From assembly GCA_963971405.1 (NCBI GenBank), contig OZ020484.1:39268770-39332769 (forward strand): a stretch of 64,000 nt of DNA. Reading direction: 5' to 3'. The position numbers and the translations under genes were made by a program. The stretch is from Psococerastis gibbosa (taxonomy: Eukaryota; Arthropoda; Insecta; Psocodea; Psocidae). How positions within the stretch are numbered: the stretch's first letter is position 1; each line of letters starts with the position of its first letter. Positions 47,601 to 55,885 of the stretch are shown in pieces. The notes under the pieces were generated by a model. The model made no database searches and was not told the origin of the DNA. It saw nothing but the letters and a program-made list of their open reading frames with translations.

Positions 47601-49664
47601 CGCTTTCCCTAATTTTTCTGTCAGTGGCTATTGGCCTAGTGAATCGATATGTCAAGTTTGATGAAAATCTGACATATTTAACCAAATTTATGGTCACTTT
47701 ATACTTTGAGCGTGACGTCATTCCAGTTAGAATGATGCTGGAAGACAACTTTACTGTATACATATCAGAGAATGCCTTGAGGAACACTTCTCGGGGTGGA
47801 AGAGATTTAGCATCAATTCCGTAGTTTTCCCCTTTTTTACTATGGTCCGAATTAATATTAGTGTGCAATCAGGGCCAATGGTCGAGTTACTTTTAGGTTT
47901 CAAAAATATAATATATTTACTTCCCATACAAAGTAGCATAATCTGAGACATTTTTATTTAACTTTCAAAATATTACTTATTTGGTAATTTTAATTTTACT
48001 ACAACACATGAAGTCAAGCCATAGCTCTCTCTTAGATTTGTTTCGTTTAAAAATGTATTTCTAATTTTCAATTACTCTGGGCAGCAACTTCTCACTACTG
48101 AACAAAATAATTTGCTTTCTGTTTATTTTAATTTTTTATTTATATTATATATTTATTTTCATTTCAATTCCAAGATTCGAGTAGCATGTATTTTTCTTCA
48201 TCTTGAAGCCGGCTGGCTGGTCGGCAGCAACATGTGACATCCTCCACTCCCCTCAATCCTAGCGCGCCCTCTTCAGCTCCACGTATGTACTGGCCCCTAC
48301 ATCCTCCATCACTTGCTGCAGTTGTTCGTTTATTGGGCGCCCAGTTCGGTTGACGCCTTCTAAGGCTCCTTCCATGATGCAACTGACGAAGTTTTCGTGT
48401 CGCAGCAAATGTCCAATCCAGCGAGCTCTTCTTGTACATTTTGATGCAACTAAAGTTTTGCTTTCGCCTGTTGAGAATATCAATATTTGTACTGTTTTCA
48501 GGATCCATTTCTAGTCTCAGCAAATATCAGCGACAGCAACTGCTTCACAATTTTCCTATCATGACGACTATTGACGTAATACAAAAGCTATATTGCACAG
48601 ATGCGGCGCCTGCTGTGATTGCCCGAAGTGTAGCAATGCACGTCATGAACGCGCTCTCGCCATTGAAAGTGAGTTAACTCAGGACTAATTGGTTTGGCAT
48701 AATGATAATAACAACCACTTGAAAACTCCTAAAGCTGATTTTCTTGATCTTAAATGCAATAGCCTATTAATTATTGTTGTTAAACATAATTATAAATACA
48801 GCATTGAACCTATAAGTAGGCTTACCTTAGTTTAAAAGTAGCCGATTGTTTGCTAGTTCTGCAAGGTCGCTTTACAGGCATTGCAATATTATCATAAATT
48901 CAGATGCACTGACCCGTGATAGGTCAACGACCCTGGGTTATTGTTAGTTAACATTAAAAAAGGTTTACTACCTGCTCAGCGGTATCCTACACAGTATTTC
49001 ACCTATGCACCAGGCTCTATTTTTAGAAATATTTGTTTGCATCAGACTTTATTTTTTTTCTCTGTTTGCCGTTGGCATATGTTCACCAGCATCAATCAAA
49101 ACGAATAAGGTGCTAGGTATTGGGTAACCGGTGGCCATACCGAGTTGAATCCAGCGGACCAGAGCAGGTTCAAAGCTGCAGATGACTTGGTCGTGTGCAC
49201 AGTGCCGGTAGGGAAACATGATAGGACTTATCCTGGTCACCTCCGAACTAATCGTGTGACCTCACTGTGTTTCCCAAGTGGTTCGGAATCCACTATAATC
49301 AGGAGGTCCGTTGTCCTATGGGCTGGCGTAGGACAGTCAAGTCGGGGTCGCTCTATTGGCCCAAATATCACGCCTAAGTCGTTATTAACCCGACGAACAC
49401 TACTACTACTACTAGGTATTGGGTATAAATTCCCTACTCATGAAATTAATCAGTATTTCTTATTTCAAACTTTTTTGATAAGAGCCGGGTGAGTTTGCTC
49501 TCTTTGCATCTGCCCTTCAGTTCTTTATTCACACATTCCCCTACCTTTATAGCGACGCACTCTCCTTTGTTGACTTGAACATCTGCTTGGAATTGTAACT
49601 GGTATTCATTGTAATGTTCTCTTATTTATTTCAGAGGGTTTTGATGAGCCAAGCGTCTTCATGA
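26672..49664 (+). CDS. COQ6: Ubiquinone biosynthesis monooxygenase COQ6, complete, nine exons
   Basis: FAD-dependent hydroxylase acting on the ring of the coenzyme Q precursor on the matrix side of the mitochondrial inner membrane, within the CoQ synthome. Nine exons join in phase: 26672-26822, 28356-28555, 28826-29065, 43083-43253, 44029-44136, 44927-45129, 46818-46933, 48502-48668 and 49635-49664; 1386 nt, 461 residues, close to the human protein. Residues 1-23 look like a mitochondrial targeting sequence (basic, no acids). The dinucleotide-binding motif [12 protein letters not shown] is at about 34-45, [10 protein letters not shown] follows mid-protein, and the second FAD motif [19 protein letters not shown] is at about 358-376. 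No catalytic motif is broken. Intron 3 is about 14 kb and holds a complete TRP-channel gene on the opposite strand. A poly(A) signal AATAAA is at 49807-49812. Confidence 0.97.
27690..27752. repeat. Dispersed repeat, copy 1 of 2
   Basis: About 60 bp (AACATTACAAATTTTACTAA, then GGTGCCAAAAAGGCGCGTTG, then ATCACCACA) recurs at 51020-51075 at over 90 percent identity by eye. Function and family unknown. It lies in COQ6 intron 1. Confidence 0.6.
27838..28204. mobile_element. Composite foldback MITE, family A, long form, copy 2
   Basis: Same layout as 10861-11255. The outer arms begin GGCGCCCATTCCATCGACCG; at the loop is an inner palindromic element, 27899-28139, with termini GGTGGCGTTTCCACCGACCT and TTA/TAA flanks, around a core almost identical to that of copy 1 (AAAAATGGCGTCATGGGATA). 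It lies in COQ6 intron 1, about 150 bp before exon 2. Confidence 0.85.
29399..35554 (-). CDS. pyx: Pyrexia-type TRP channel (TRPA family), nested in COQ6 intron 3
   Basis: Predicted exons: 35531-35554 (MASSISPV, tentative), 33029-33151, 31766-31986 and 29399-31535; all junctions are in phase, about 834 residues. After an acidic N-terminus come about nine ankyrin repeats ([40 protein letters not shown] and others). Six membrane segments follow, S1 near [20 protein letters not shown] and S6 near [20 protein letters not shown], with the pore segment [14 protein letters not shown] between S5 and S6. A basic C-terminal tail ends [13 protein letters not shown]. The order and pore match insect pyrexia, a heat-gated cation channel of the plasma membrane that limits heat-induced paralysis. 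The large last exon (about 2.1 kb) is unusual among these gene models but uninterrupted. AATAAA lies about 45 bp after the stop (29350-29355, minus strand). The first exon is least certain. Confidence 0.93.
32076..32252. mobile_element. Foldback MITE, family F
   Basis: Nearly complete hairpin: left arm GGCCCACCAGTACCACGCTC ... GGGGGTGCCGT, right arm the imperfect complement ending GTGTGGTGATACCGGGCC. Non-coding; single copy seen. It lies in an intron of the pyrexia-type gene. Confidence 0.65.
32795..32990 (+). mobile_element. LINE 3' tail, solitary copy
   Basis: Shares a C-run, CTCTATTTAATTTTAAGCA, TGCATGGAAACAAGACTTTA and TTCAATAAAGTCGTTTTTAA with the CR1-like LINE tail at 18.49-18.64 kb. 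It is the very 3' end of a 5'-truncated insertion. Confidence 0.6.
33152..35530. other. Intron 1 of the pyrexia-type gene
   Basis: No further exon, coding fragment or known element recognised. A minus-strand open frame of 69 codons at 34443-34652 lacks splice or family support. Confidence 0.3.
36226..36390. mobile_element. Foldback MITE, family B, copy 2
   Basis: Termini CAGCAGTCTGATCGAGGCG and CGCCCCGATCAGGCTGCTGG. The body (ACCGGGGTTAAATAAATACC) matches copy 1 at 4841-5015 almost base for base. It lies in COQ6 intron 3. Confidence 0.75.
36454..36610 (-). mobile_element. HINE-like repeat, copy 7 (internally deleted)
   Basis: Minus-strand 3' terminus (CAAGAACCGGTTTG) joined directly to the core (AAACTCCCCAAAATGAAGTT, TTTTTGTGAACCTACATG) and the CAGACCGACAGACA simple repeat; most of the 3' half is missing. 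Confidence 0.55.
37384..37506. mobile_element. Foldback MITE, family E
   Basis: Termini AGGGGCTGTCCCAGCACGAC and GTCGTGGAACAGCCCCT are inverted repeats of about 30 bp. It is non-coding and nested inside the GAGACC-ended element. Confidence 0.6.
37711..38263. mobile_element. hAT-type non-autonomous element with perfect 8-bp target duplication
   Basis: Termini CAGAGGTTATCAAACTTTTTT-like at the left and ACACTTTGAGAACCCCTG at the right are the classic hAT end. CTCTACAC occurs exactly on both sides (37703-37710 and 38264-38271). The interior is non-coding. It is nested in the GAGACC-ended element, in COQ6 intron 3. Confidence 0.88.
39160..40265. other. COQ6 intron 3, no feature recognised
   Basis: An 87-codon plus-strand frame at 39668-39931 has no family resemblance or flanking splice sites that I can defend. 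T-runs at 39222-39238 and 39596-39607. Confidence 0.3.
40266..40475. mobile_element. Foldback MITE, family D, copy 2 (long)
   Basis: Arms of about 50 bp (GGATGATAGGCCGTGTTCGG, ACTTCCAAACGTTTCGTCA, and the complement on the right) around a loop of about 80 bp. It shares its outer arms and the CATGTA.CTCC right flank with the copy at 26074-26181, which lacks the inner arm. Confidence 0.65.
40476..43082. other. COQ6 intron 3, distal part
   Basis: No gene or repeat family recognised. G-runs at 42830-42838 and 42865-42876. COQ6 exon 4 follows at 43083. Confidence 0.3.
43318..43440 (+). repeat. Dispersed repeat family G, copy 1
   Basis: A 31-bp stretch beginning CAGCTTGTCCATTATCGCTT is repeated exactly in inverse orientation at 55228-55258, and similarity continues for about 100 bp (ATACCAGTT, GACGGAAAC). 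Family unknown. It lies in COQ6 intron 4. Confidence 0.55.
45412..46053 (-). mobile_element. HINE-like repeat, copy 8, split by a LINE fragment
   Basis: Minus-strand copy with its 5' end near 46053 (AAGCTTTCCTTATATTACGT), the CAGACAGACAG simple repeat, the core block AAAATTGAGTTAGCCCAAAA, and the further core part AGAACCAAACTATCAAGGGG at 45430-45450. Between the two core parts lies the LINE fragment at 45474-45735. Confidence 0.7.
45474..45735 (-). pseudogene. LINE reverse-transcriptase C-terminal fragment, copy 2
   Basis: Encodes [39 protein letters not shown] and a tail ending LTHSLQTNQ on the minus strand. It is the same family as the fragment at 745-1115, and is inserted within HINE-like copy 8 in COQ6 intron 6. 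Confidence 0.7.
47230..47868. repeat. Inverted repeat pair, about 200 bp arms
   Basis: The plus-strand frame at 47.28-47.45 kb and the minus-strand frame at 47.58-47.80 kb give similar peptides ([17 protein letters not shown] versus [17 protein letters not shown]). This shows two diverged copies of one sequence in inverted orientation. I read it as a DNA repeat, not a protein. It lies in COQ6 intron 7. Confidence 0.6.
48164..48483 (-). pseudogene. LINE reverse-transcriptase C-terminal fragment, copy 3
   Basis: Minus strand encodes [39 protein letters not shown] and YVELKRAR, the same region as copies 1 and 2 but a different subfamily. It ends just 18 bp before COQ6 exon 8, so it forms part of that intron's 3' end. 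Confidence 0.7.
49127..49411 (+). mobile_element. 5S-rRNA-like SINE (SINE3 class) with 14-bp target duplication
   Basis: A 285-bp insertion flanked on both sides by the exact 14-mer CTAGGTATTGGGTA (49113-49126 and 49412-49425), the mark of target-primed retroposition. Its head GGTGGCCATACCGAGTTGAA resembles the start of 5S rRNA, and AAAGCTGCAG downstream may be the internal pol III control region. It ends with an (ACT)n tail. It lies in the last intron of COQ6. Confidence 0.75.
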
Positions 49665-50257
49665 GTTTTCTCACACTCTTCAAGTAGGCTTTCCAAGGTT
49701 AAAACTTGGGCAAAGTCTGTTACCTATTGCCTTACCTTTGACATTATCGAAAACAGATGATTAGATTCATTGTTCACCAGCAAGCTGTGGAAACCAAGGA
49801 TAATACAATAAAATAGATGATCCGAAACCGTAAGCTTAGTATTGCCGATAGCGGTGAAACGTAATGAAGAACTTGGCTGCCCTACGATGGGGGAAATGGC
49901 ATTCCTCGTTGCAGGGTTACGACATAAAAAAAAAAAAATAGTGGCAAATGAAAAACAAATTAACAATTTTACATGCGCCCTAAGTTTCTGCACATTCGAC
50001 TCGCAATCTAAATAGCTTGCTTTTGACTGTATTAGGTTTGTGGCTACTACCACCCCCTTACACGAGGCTTTAAAATTATCCGGATTGTACTACAAGTAGC
50101 TCTGAACTTCTGTACGTAGCAGCCATAGGCTACGGCTTTCCCATTGGACAATATTGCTCGCACGGATATTATACGTAGGCCTCATAGTTTATTTCAGTCT
50201 TATAAATTATGAGTTCCAAAATGGGTGTGGCACATCATTAATAAATAAATAAATAAT

Positions 50258-50436
50258 AACTTTTTGTTCTATTAATAAGCCAACCTAGCGGAGTTAGGGC
50301 TATAAAGCCCTCTCTTACACTCAACTAGAAAGGACCGCCTGCTTTAAATGCCCTCCGAAGCATGGCCAGAAAATGTAGGAAGTGTAGAACTCGAAACAAC
50401 AATCTTTCGGGTGAAAGTCAGAGTCCGTACCACTAA
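50258..50436 (-). mobile_element. tRNA-derived SINE, copy 3
   Basis: Reverse-strand copy of the SINE at 5882: TAAGCCAACCTAGCGGAGTT, GGGTGAAAGTCAGAGTCCGT. It lacks a few bases of the middle compared with copies 1 and 2. Confidence 0.8.
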
Positions 50437-51019
50437 TCATTTAAAGATAAGATAAAATTTAGTACTTATTTATTTAGTATTTATTAAAATTATTCATACC
50501 TATATTTGCGTGGTGTTTTCAAAATTAAAATGCAATTTTCCTAAATTTAACAACTGCCTACCTTATCGCTTCCCCTTTTTCTTGAAATTCGATGCAGGCT
50601 TCTTATAGTACTACGCTTTTTTTTAATTAGGCTCTATCATGCAGACGTTTGACGAACAATTTGCTAATACATTTTTTACCATTTCAATGACGAAGTGAGG
50701 ATGTATAATAGGACCCACAAAATTTACAATGCTTAAAACTTAGAATGTGTTAGAAGTAGGAACAGTATGTGGTTGACAAATGGCTGGACATATTAAGCCC
50801 ATATTAGAAATGTTTATGAGTGACAATACCGTTTTTATGATAATATTCACATGCAGTAGACCCTCCGCCCTACCTACAGTATTGGCCAAGAATCCTGGAA
50901 CAAACACGTTTATATCATAATATATAAAAACGTCTCCTTTGTAACTTTGTAATATTTTGAACACATTGTAATGAGAGTTAACTTTGTAAAATAATAATAA
51001 TGCGTGTGTTTATCAAAAA

Positions 51020-51075
51020 AACATTACAAATTTTACTGAACCGGTGCCAAAAAGGCGCGTTGGGATCACCACACA
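51020..51075. repeat. Dispersed repeat, copy 2 of 2
   Basis: Matches 27690-27752 (AACATTACAAATTTTACTGA, CGGTGCCAAAAAGGCGCGTT). Family unknown. Confidence 0.6.
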
Positions 51076-51235
51076 ATTTACTGTAGTAGGTTATTTGCTA
51101 GTTCGTCACACTAACAATATTTTTTTAAACTGTACCTGTGAGTAGATTTACAATATAGTTCTTAATGATAGACAAGGTAGTATTTTCATTGTATCCGGCC
51201 CTGATCATTTTATTGTAGCAACTCAAACCTCTATA

Positions 51236-51435
51236 GTTGACAGAATTTCTGCTGTGTGTTAATTTGTAATTAGGAACCGTGAGGAATCCACGTCCTGTTT
51301 GCCTAGTGCTTATGTTATTAGCAGAAATTCTGTCAACTTGGAAGTTACTCAAGTTACTTACTACCATTGTCAGTAAAATATCACATAAAAACTTTTTATG
51401 TGATATTTTACAAAGTTAACTCTCATTACAATACG
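51236..51435. repeat. Cluster of hairpins
   Basis: GTTGACAGAATTTCTGCT (51236) pairs with AGCAGAAATTCTGTCAAC (51318). GTAAAATATCACATAAAAA (about 51372) pairs directly with its complement. In addition TTTTACAAAGTTAACTCTCA (about 51410) is the complement of a stretch at about 50969-50988, some 440 bp away. Confidence 0.65.
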
Positions 51436-51582
51436 TTTATATCACTTTCCATCTTACTTTTTAGTTTTTCGTGTCCGAGGCTGAGGCTCATTAATTGCGT
51501 TTTTTTTTGGGCAAAGTGTTCTGCCACCTTGACGCCATTGTCTGTGCACTCCCAAAGGTCATCTATCGTTTCACGTAACAAA
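51426..51582 (-). CDS. Candidate terminal exon of an unrecognised gene
   Basis: Minus-strand frame preceded by a fair acceptor (TGTACCTACAG) and ending in a stop. It encodes about 51 residues rich in charged and leucine positions (LLRETIDDLWECTDNGVKV, then AEHFAQKKTQLMSLSLGHE), predicted helical. I do not recognise the family, and no upstream exon was found. It could be the last exon of a small gene or a retrocopy fragment. Confidence 0.3.
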
Positions 51583-51774
51583 CTGTAGGTACATGATATA
51601 GTAGCATCGTAGGCAGGTACCACACATCTTCACAAAAAAGGAAGTTGAAATTGGATCAGTAGGCCTAGTTTCAAGAGGATGGGCTGAAGACGGAAGTGGC
51701 GTTGGCAATATTGGTTGAAGAAAAACTAAATAAATAAAACCGACTCTTATTTTAACCAATATATTAATTTATAT

Positions 51775-52110
51775 GGCCCTCATGTCTCTCATCCTCTCAA
51801 CATGTCAATTGGGCATTGAATGTATCAGGGAAGTGATAATTGCACCGGGGATGTCCTTCCAGACGTCTTCAATGGTTCTTCAAAGTTCTTAAATATTTCT
51901 CAGTTTTTTTTCTGGTGAACTAGGCAATAATTTCCCACAGGTTTTCAATGGGGTTGAGGGCAGGACCTGGTGGAGGCCAACACAGAATTCAAATTTTTTC
52001 CTGCTTCAGGTACGGTAGGTAGGTACTCTTTCACCACGATTGATGTATGCTTGGGATCGTTATCATACATACATCACTGTTACCCGGATATTCATCTTAA
52101 CAGGTGTTTG
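51775..52110 (-). pseudogene. Tc1-like transposase remnant
   Basis: Read across shifted frames, the minus strand gives YDNDPKHTSIVVKEYLP, ALNPIENLWEIIA and IEDVWKDIPGAIITSLIHSM, the second and third catalytic blocks and C-terminus of Tc1-like transposases. Frames shift and stops occur, so it is dead. No terminal inverted repeats were recognised. It is a different family from the remnant at 22.2 kb. Confidence 0.7.
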
Positions 52111-52646
52111 TCGGGCAGGTTAAAATAATTAAATTTCGTTTTCCTACTTTTTTTTATATTTAGAAACAGCTATTAATATACATAACAATATAAGTAATAG
52201 TGTTATTTTAACTATACTGCTCATTAATCCTCCTGTTACACATGTTTGTATTACGTCACTCCCCTAATGCTCAACGTACCAAATGGTTTTATTAGGGGTA
52301 GCCCACTATCTCAATACCTATGTAGTATATGTGATTTTTTTATTTATTATTATTGCTAATTTGTGGGATACAGAGTTATATTTTGATTTTTTTATGGTGT
52401 TAATTGAATTAAAAAATTTCTTTCCTCTTACTGCCTTCATACCAACAGATTGAACTTTAATTCATCGCTGAAAACCAACAGATTCCAGTCCAATGGATAT
52501 ATGGTTAAATGTGAATTTCAGCTGAGCCTTTATGTTCTTCCTCGATAGCGAACAAGGCTTCTATGTAGGGCAGCATAGCACATTTACTAGGCCTATATAC
52601 AGTATACTGTTGATTTAAAGAAAGTTCACTTTGAATTGGGACTTGG

Positions 52647-53494
52647 TTTTTTGCTTTCCAATTTATACGTAGGCTAGTATAAGGAAAGCTTTGTGACGGT
52701 CGAAATTTTCGATTCCGAGATTTCAATGGACTTACATGTTTTAAGGTCCCAGGAACCGAAAAAAGTGGCTTCTACGAAATGTCTGTCTGTCTGTTCGCCG
52801 ATTTCCGGGCAATCTACTCGGTCGATTTTGATGAAATTAGGCATGTAGGTTTACAAAAATCATACCTAGGGACCATTTTTTTTATTTTGGGCTAACTCAA
52901 TTTGGGGGGTTTTTATTTTAAAAAAACGTCTAAAAAAATTATTTCCCAAAAACGGCTCCAACGATTTCTTTTAAATTCACATATATTGTAGTTGTTAATG
53001 CTGATAAAATGCGGGGGGTCGCTTGCCCCTTGATAGTTTGCTTCTGGGGGTAAAAAAAATGAAAATGACTAAATTTTAATGAAAAATGACTAAAAAATTT
53101 TTCTGCGACACCTTTCTATCGATGATTTCTACCTTCAGGTATGTTTTAGGTGTTAAATTGAGTAACGAAACCGGACAGGTTGCTTTCCCAAAAAGTATTT
53201 AGTTTTGTACAAAAAAATGTTTTTTTTTAGAAAATGAATTTATGCTCAAATGCATTGCGTGCCTGCCAGTATTGCTGTGTGGTAATGTGTTGGTCTGACC
53301 TATCTAGAATTAATTTACCTCACCACCAGTGACGAGTGACGTCAGGTGGACAAGCCCCCAAAGCCCCCCTCCCCCCCGAGATATCGGAAATGTAAGCATA
53401 TAGGAAACTTATTTACCATGAAATTACTCATTTTCTCTATCTACTAATTTTGATAAATTGGAAAGCATGTTCGAGTAAACTCGGACCGGTTCTT
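52647..53494 (+). mobile_element. HINE-like repeat, copy 9 (longest, both ends present)
   Basis: From TTTTGCTTTCCAATTTATAC through the TGTCTGTCTG simple repeat, the core, the CTATCTAGAATTAATTTACC block and a C-run, to GATAAATTGGAAAGCATG, the CGAGTAAACTCG hairpin and ACCGGTTCTT. At 848 bp it is the best reference copy in the window. Confidence 0.85.
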
Positions 53495-55372
53495 AATATT
53501 TACGTTTGCTATGAACTAAAATTTTACTATTAGGCCTATATATACTGTACTGTATGTAGGTATACTGAACAACCAAGTCCCAATTCAGATTGAAACGGTC
53601 TGTCGCCCCGTGTGTGTCACACTCTCCTCCTCTTTAAATCACTGATTGATGGGGTTTAGTGTACCAATTTCTTTATTTCTTCACCAAAAAATCCAAGGAT
53701 AACAAGATTAATTATTCGCATACATAACCCGCCCCATAAATTTTTACAATTAGGCTATAAGCAATAGCTACTTCAATAATAAAACTATTATTCCATTCTA
53801 CCTTGTGTATTTTTATCCGACTTAAGATTACTTGTATTAGTTGTATTTAGCGGAAGAGTGTACTTCCTCTTCTCCTTCTCCCCCAGCGTCAAAATTGCAA
53901 AATTCTGTAAAAGAATAAAAGCCTAGGCTAGGATCTGATTTAAAAAAGAATAAATTTTATATTTGCATCAAAAGCTCAAAAAGAAAGACTATGCCGAATT
54001 CAGAACACAAAAGAGTATAAATACTCTCGAGAAGAGTATATCTGGCCACCCTAGTATAACACTATTTTATTTTATTGTAACAGTACATGAACCATTGCCC
54101 ATTAGTATTAGTTATTTGACTATGACATGAAGTCATGAACTCATCCCAACGTGTAAGCCTAACTTAAATTTCGATCACCTACTGTATGTAAATCCTAATG
54201 CCTAACGAAAACCTCAAACTGGAAACTGATAAAACTATGTAAGGCGTAAGCCTAGCCTAGCCTAAGCCATTGTTGAATGTTGATTGTTCTTGTTCAACGA
54301 TCTATTTGTTGTTGAATGTCCTCACCTCTCAGTCGCTTCCCCTCCCAGACTCACAGTCCATGAAACTTCCAGATGACGCATGTCGCATTGCCCAGATGAT
54401 TACCAGCAGTTCGCTCATTTTCGATGGCAAGTTTAACATGTTGCAATATTCGAGTGTCTGGTTTACTTTTTATTTCATTTATCAGGGTGCGTTCGAAGTA
54501 GGCTACTGTTGAGAACATCGGATGATCAGAGTGGTCGCTGAACAATAAAGATTAGGTACATTAAAAGTAGGTAACGTTTATTCTTTATTCTAGGCCTATA
54601 GAGGCTTTTAGTTGTATTGAAGCATCCAAGCTTGTAACTCGCCGAGTGTGTCTACTGGAGGCTTCTTTAGAGCCTAAGGCTACAGTTACGTAGGCCTACT
54701 TAAATTTTAAATAATTATAGCAATACTTGTCAACTAAGGAAGTTGATCCAGTTGATAATGTACCAGTATCTAGATTTCAAGTATCAGTAGCCTATCTGTA
54801 TAGCTTACTTATTAGCTTATATTATTATTATATATAGGATGATAGAGCATTTTGACCCCAATTTTACGATATAGGTAGGTAGGTACGATATTTTCACTGT
54901 AGGCCTACCCCATACAATAGCGAAGTTAAGGGGGTACGACTGCTCTGGTTCACCCTCTATAATAAATCTACTTATGTATAGAATTAGAGTATAATTTCAA
55001 AAACGGCCAAATAGCCTATTACAAAATATAGGGCAATTCGCAAGTCCAATCCTAATCCAATTTGCGACAGGCTGTATTTAGCATTTTTATGTACCTAGAC
55101 CTACTTATAGTGGCCCATTGGTCTCTTGTCCAATGCCAACAATGGACATTATATTGGTATCGTTTCCGTATGAATTTTGTGCCATTGGCAAACTACCAAC
55201 TGGTATAAGTCCCCGGTGTCATTCTACACCGGCTACAAGCGATAATGGACAAGCTGAGACAAGCTTACCATTGACAAAATGGTCAATGAAACAGACAAAA
55301 TCATGACTTAACCTAGAAACTAGACTGTATAGAGTAGTAGCCCACAGCAGTTACAATTTCAGGCTGTATTTA
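53495..55372. other. Intergenic sequence right of COQ6
   Basis: No gene supported; overlapping open frames at 54.27-54.55 kb occur on both strands without splice or family support. A copy of repeat family G (minus) occupies about 55105-55262. Confidence 0.3.
55105..55262 (-). repeat. Dispersed repeat family G, copy 2
   Basis: Inverse-orientation partner of 43318-43440; ACACCGGCTACAAGCGATAA at 55228 is identical in complement to that copy. Confidence 0.55.
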
Positions 55373-55527
55373 GGCGGGGTTTCCACATACGTCATACGTC
55401 AATGGTCAATGGTAAATATGGTTTTGACGTGGTTGCAGACAATTTTAATATGTGTTTAATGTCTGCTAAAACGTCAATACCATATTTACCATTGACCATT
55501 GACGTAGGCCTATGTGGAAACTCCGCC
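55373..55527. mobile_element. Foldback MITE, family A, short form, copy 3
   Basis: A 155-bp palindromic element (GGCGGGGTTTCCACATACGT to its complement) with TTA on both sides. It is closest to the copy at 418-565, and carries GACGTGGTTGCAGACAATTT near the loop. Confidence 0.8.
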
Positions 55528-55796
55528 TTAACTAATGCAGTTTTTCAATTTATTAAAAACACCTGAGGTCTATGATAAATAATGTAGATATAACTAAAAA
55601 AAGGTTTTTTAATTCATTTGTATTTCATGCATAAACATTAGATCATATTTTTTTTCAAATGCGCAATATGATTACACATGGTCCAGCAAAAATACTCGGG
55701 CTGTGATTTCACCGCATTGAAGTGGGCTAGCGAACGAATACAACCTCGGATCTAGATCTCACATAAATACGCTCAGCGTCTAAAAATTTCCGTCAG

Positions 55797-55885
55797 ATGC
55801 ATTTGTCTCGTTTGTGGTGGTGTACTGTTTTTGTATTTGGTTTTTATAACAAGAAAAACGTCCGGAAATGCAATTTTTGCAATTG
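55797..55885 (+). CDS. Candidate first exon with signal-like N-terminus
   Basis: ATG followed by MHLSRLWWCTVFVFGFYN, a short basic then hydrophobic stretch that could be a signal peptide or membrane anchor, then a strong donor (AATTG|GTAAGT) after 29 codons plus two bases. No downstream exon with matching phase and a long frame was found, so it may be a chance or a non-coding first exon. Confidence 0.3.

Noticed and set aside
47230-47868. Two similar protein-like frames on opposite strands
   Set aside because: The similarity is that of an inverted DNA repeat; neither frame has splice sites or family resemblance.
54270-54545. Possible exon with open frames on both strands
   Set aside because: No acceptor/donor pair in agreement with a frame and no recognisable protein.
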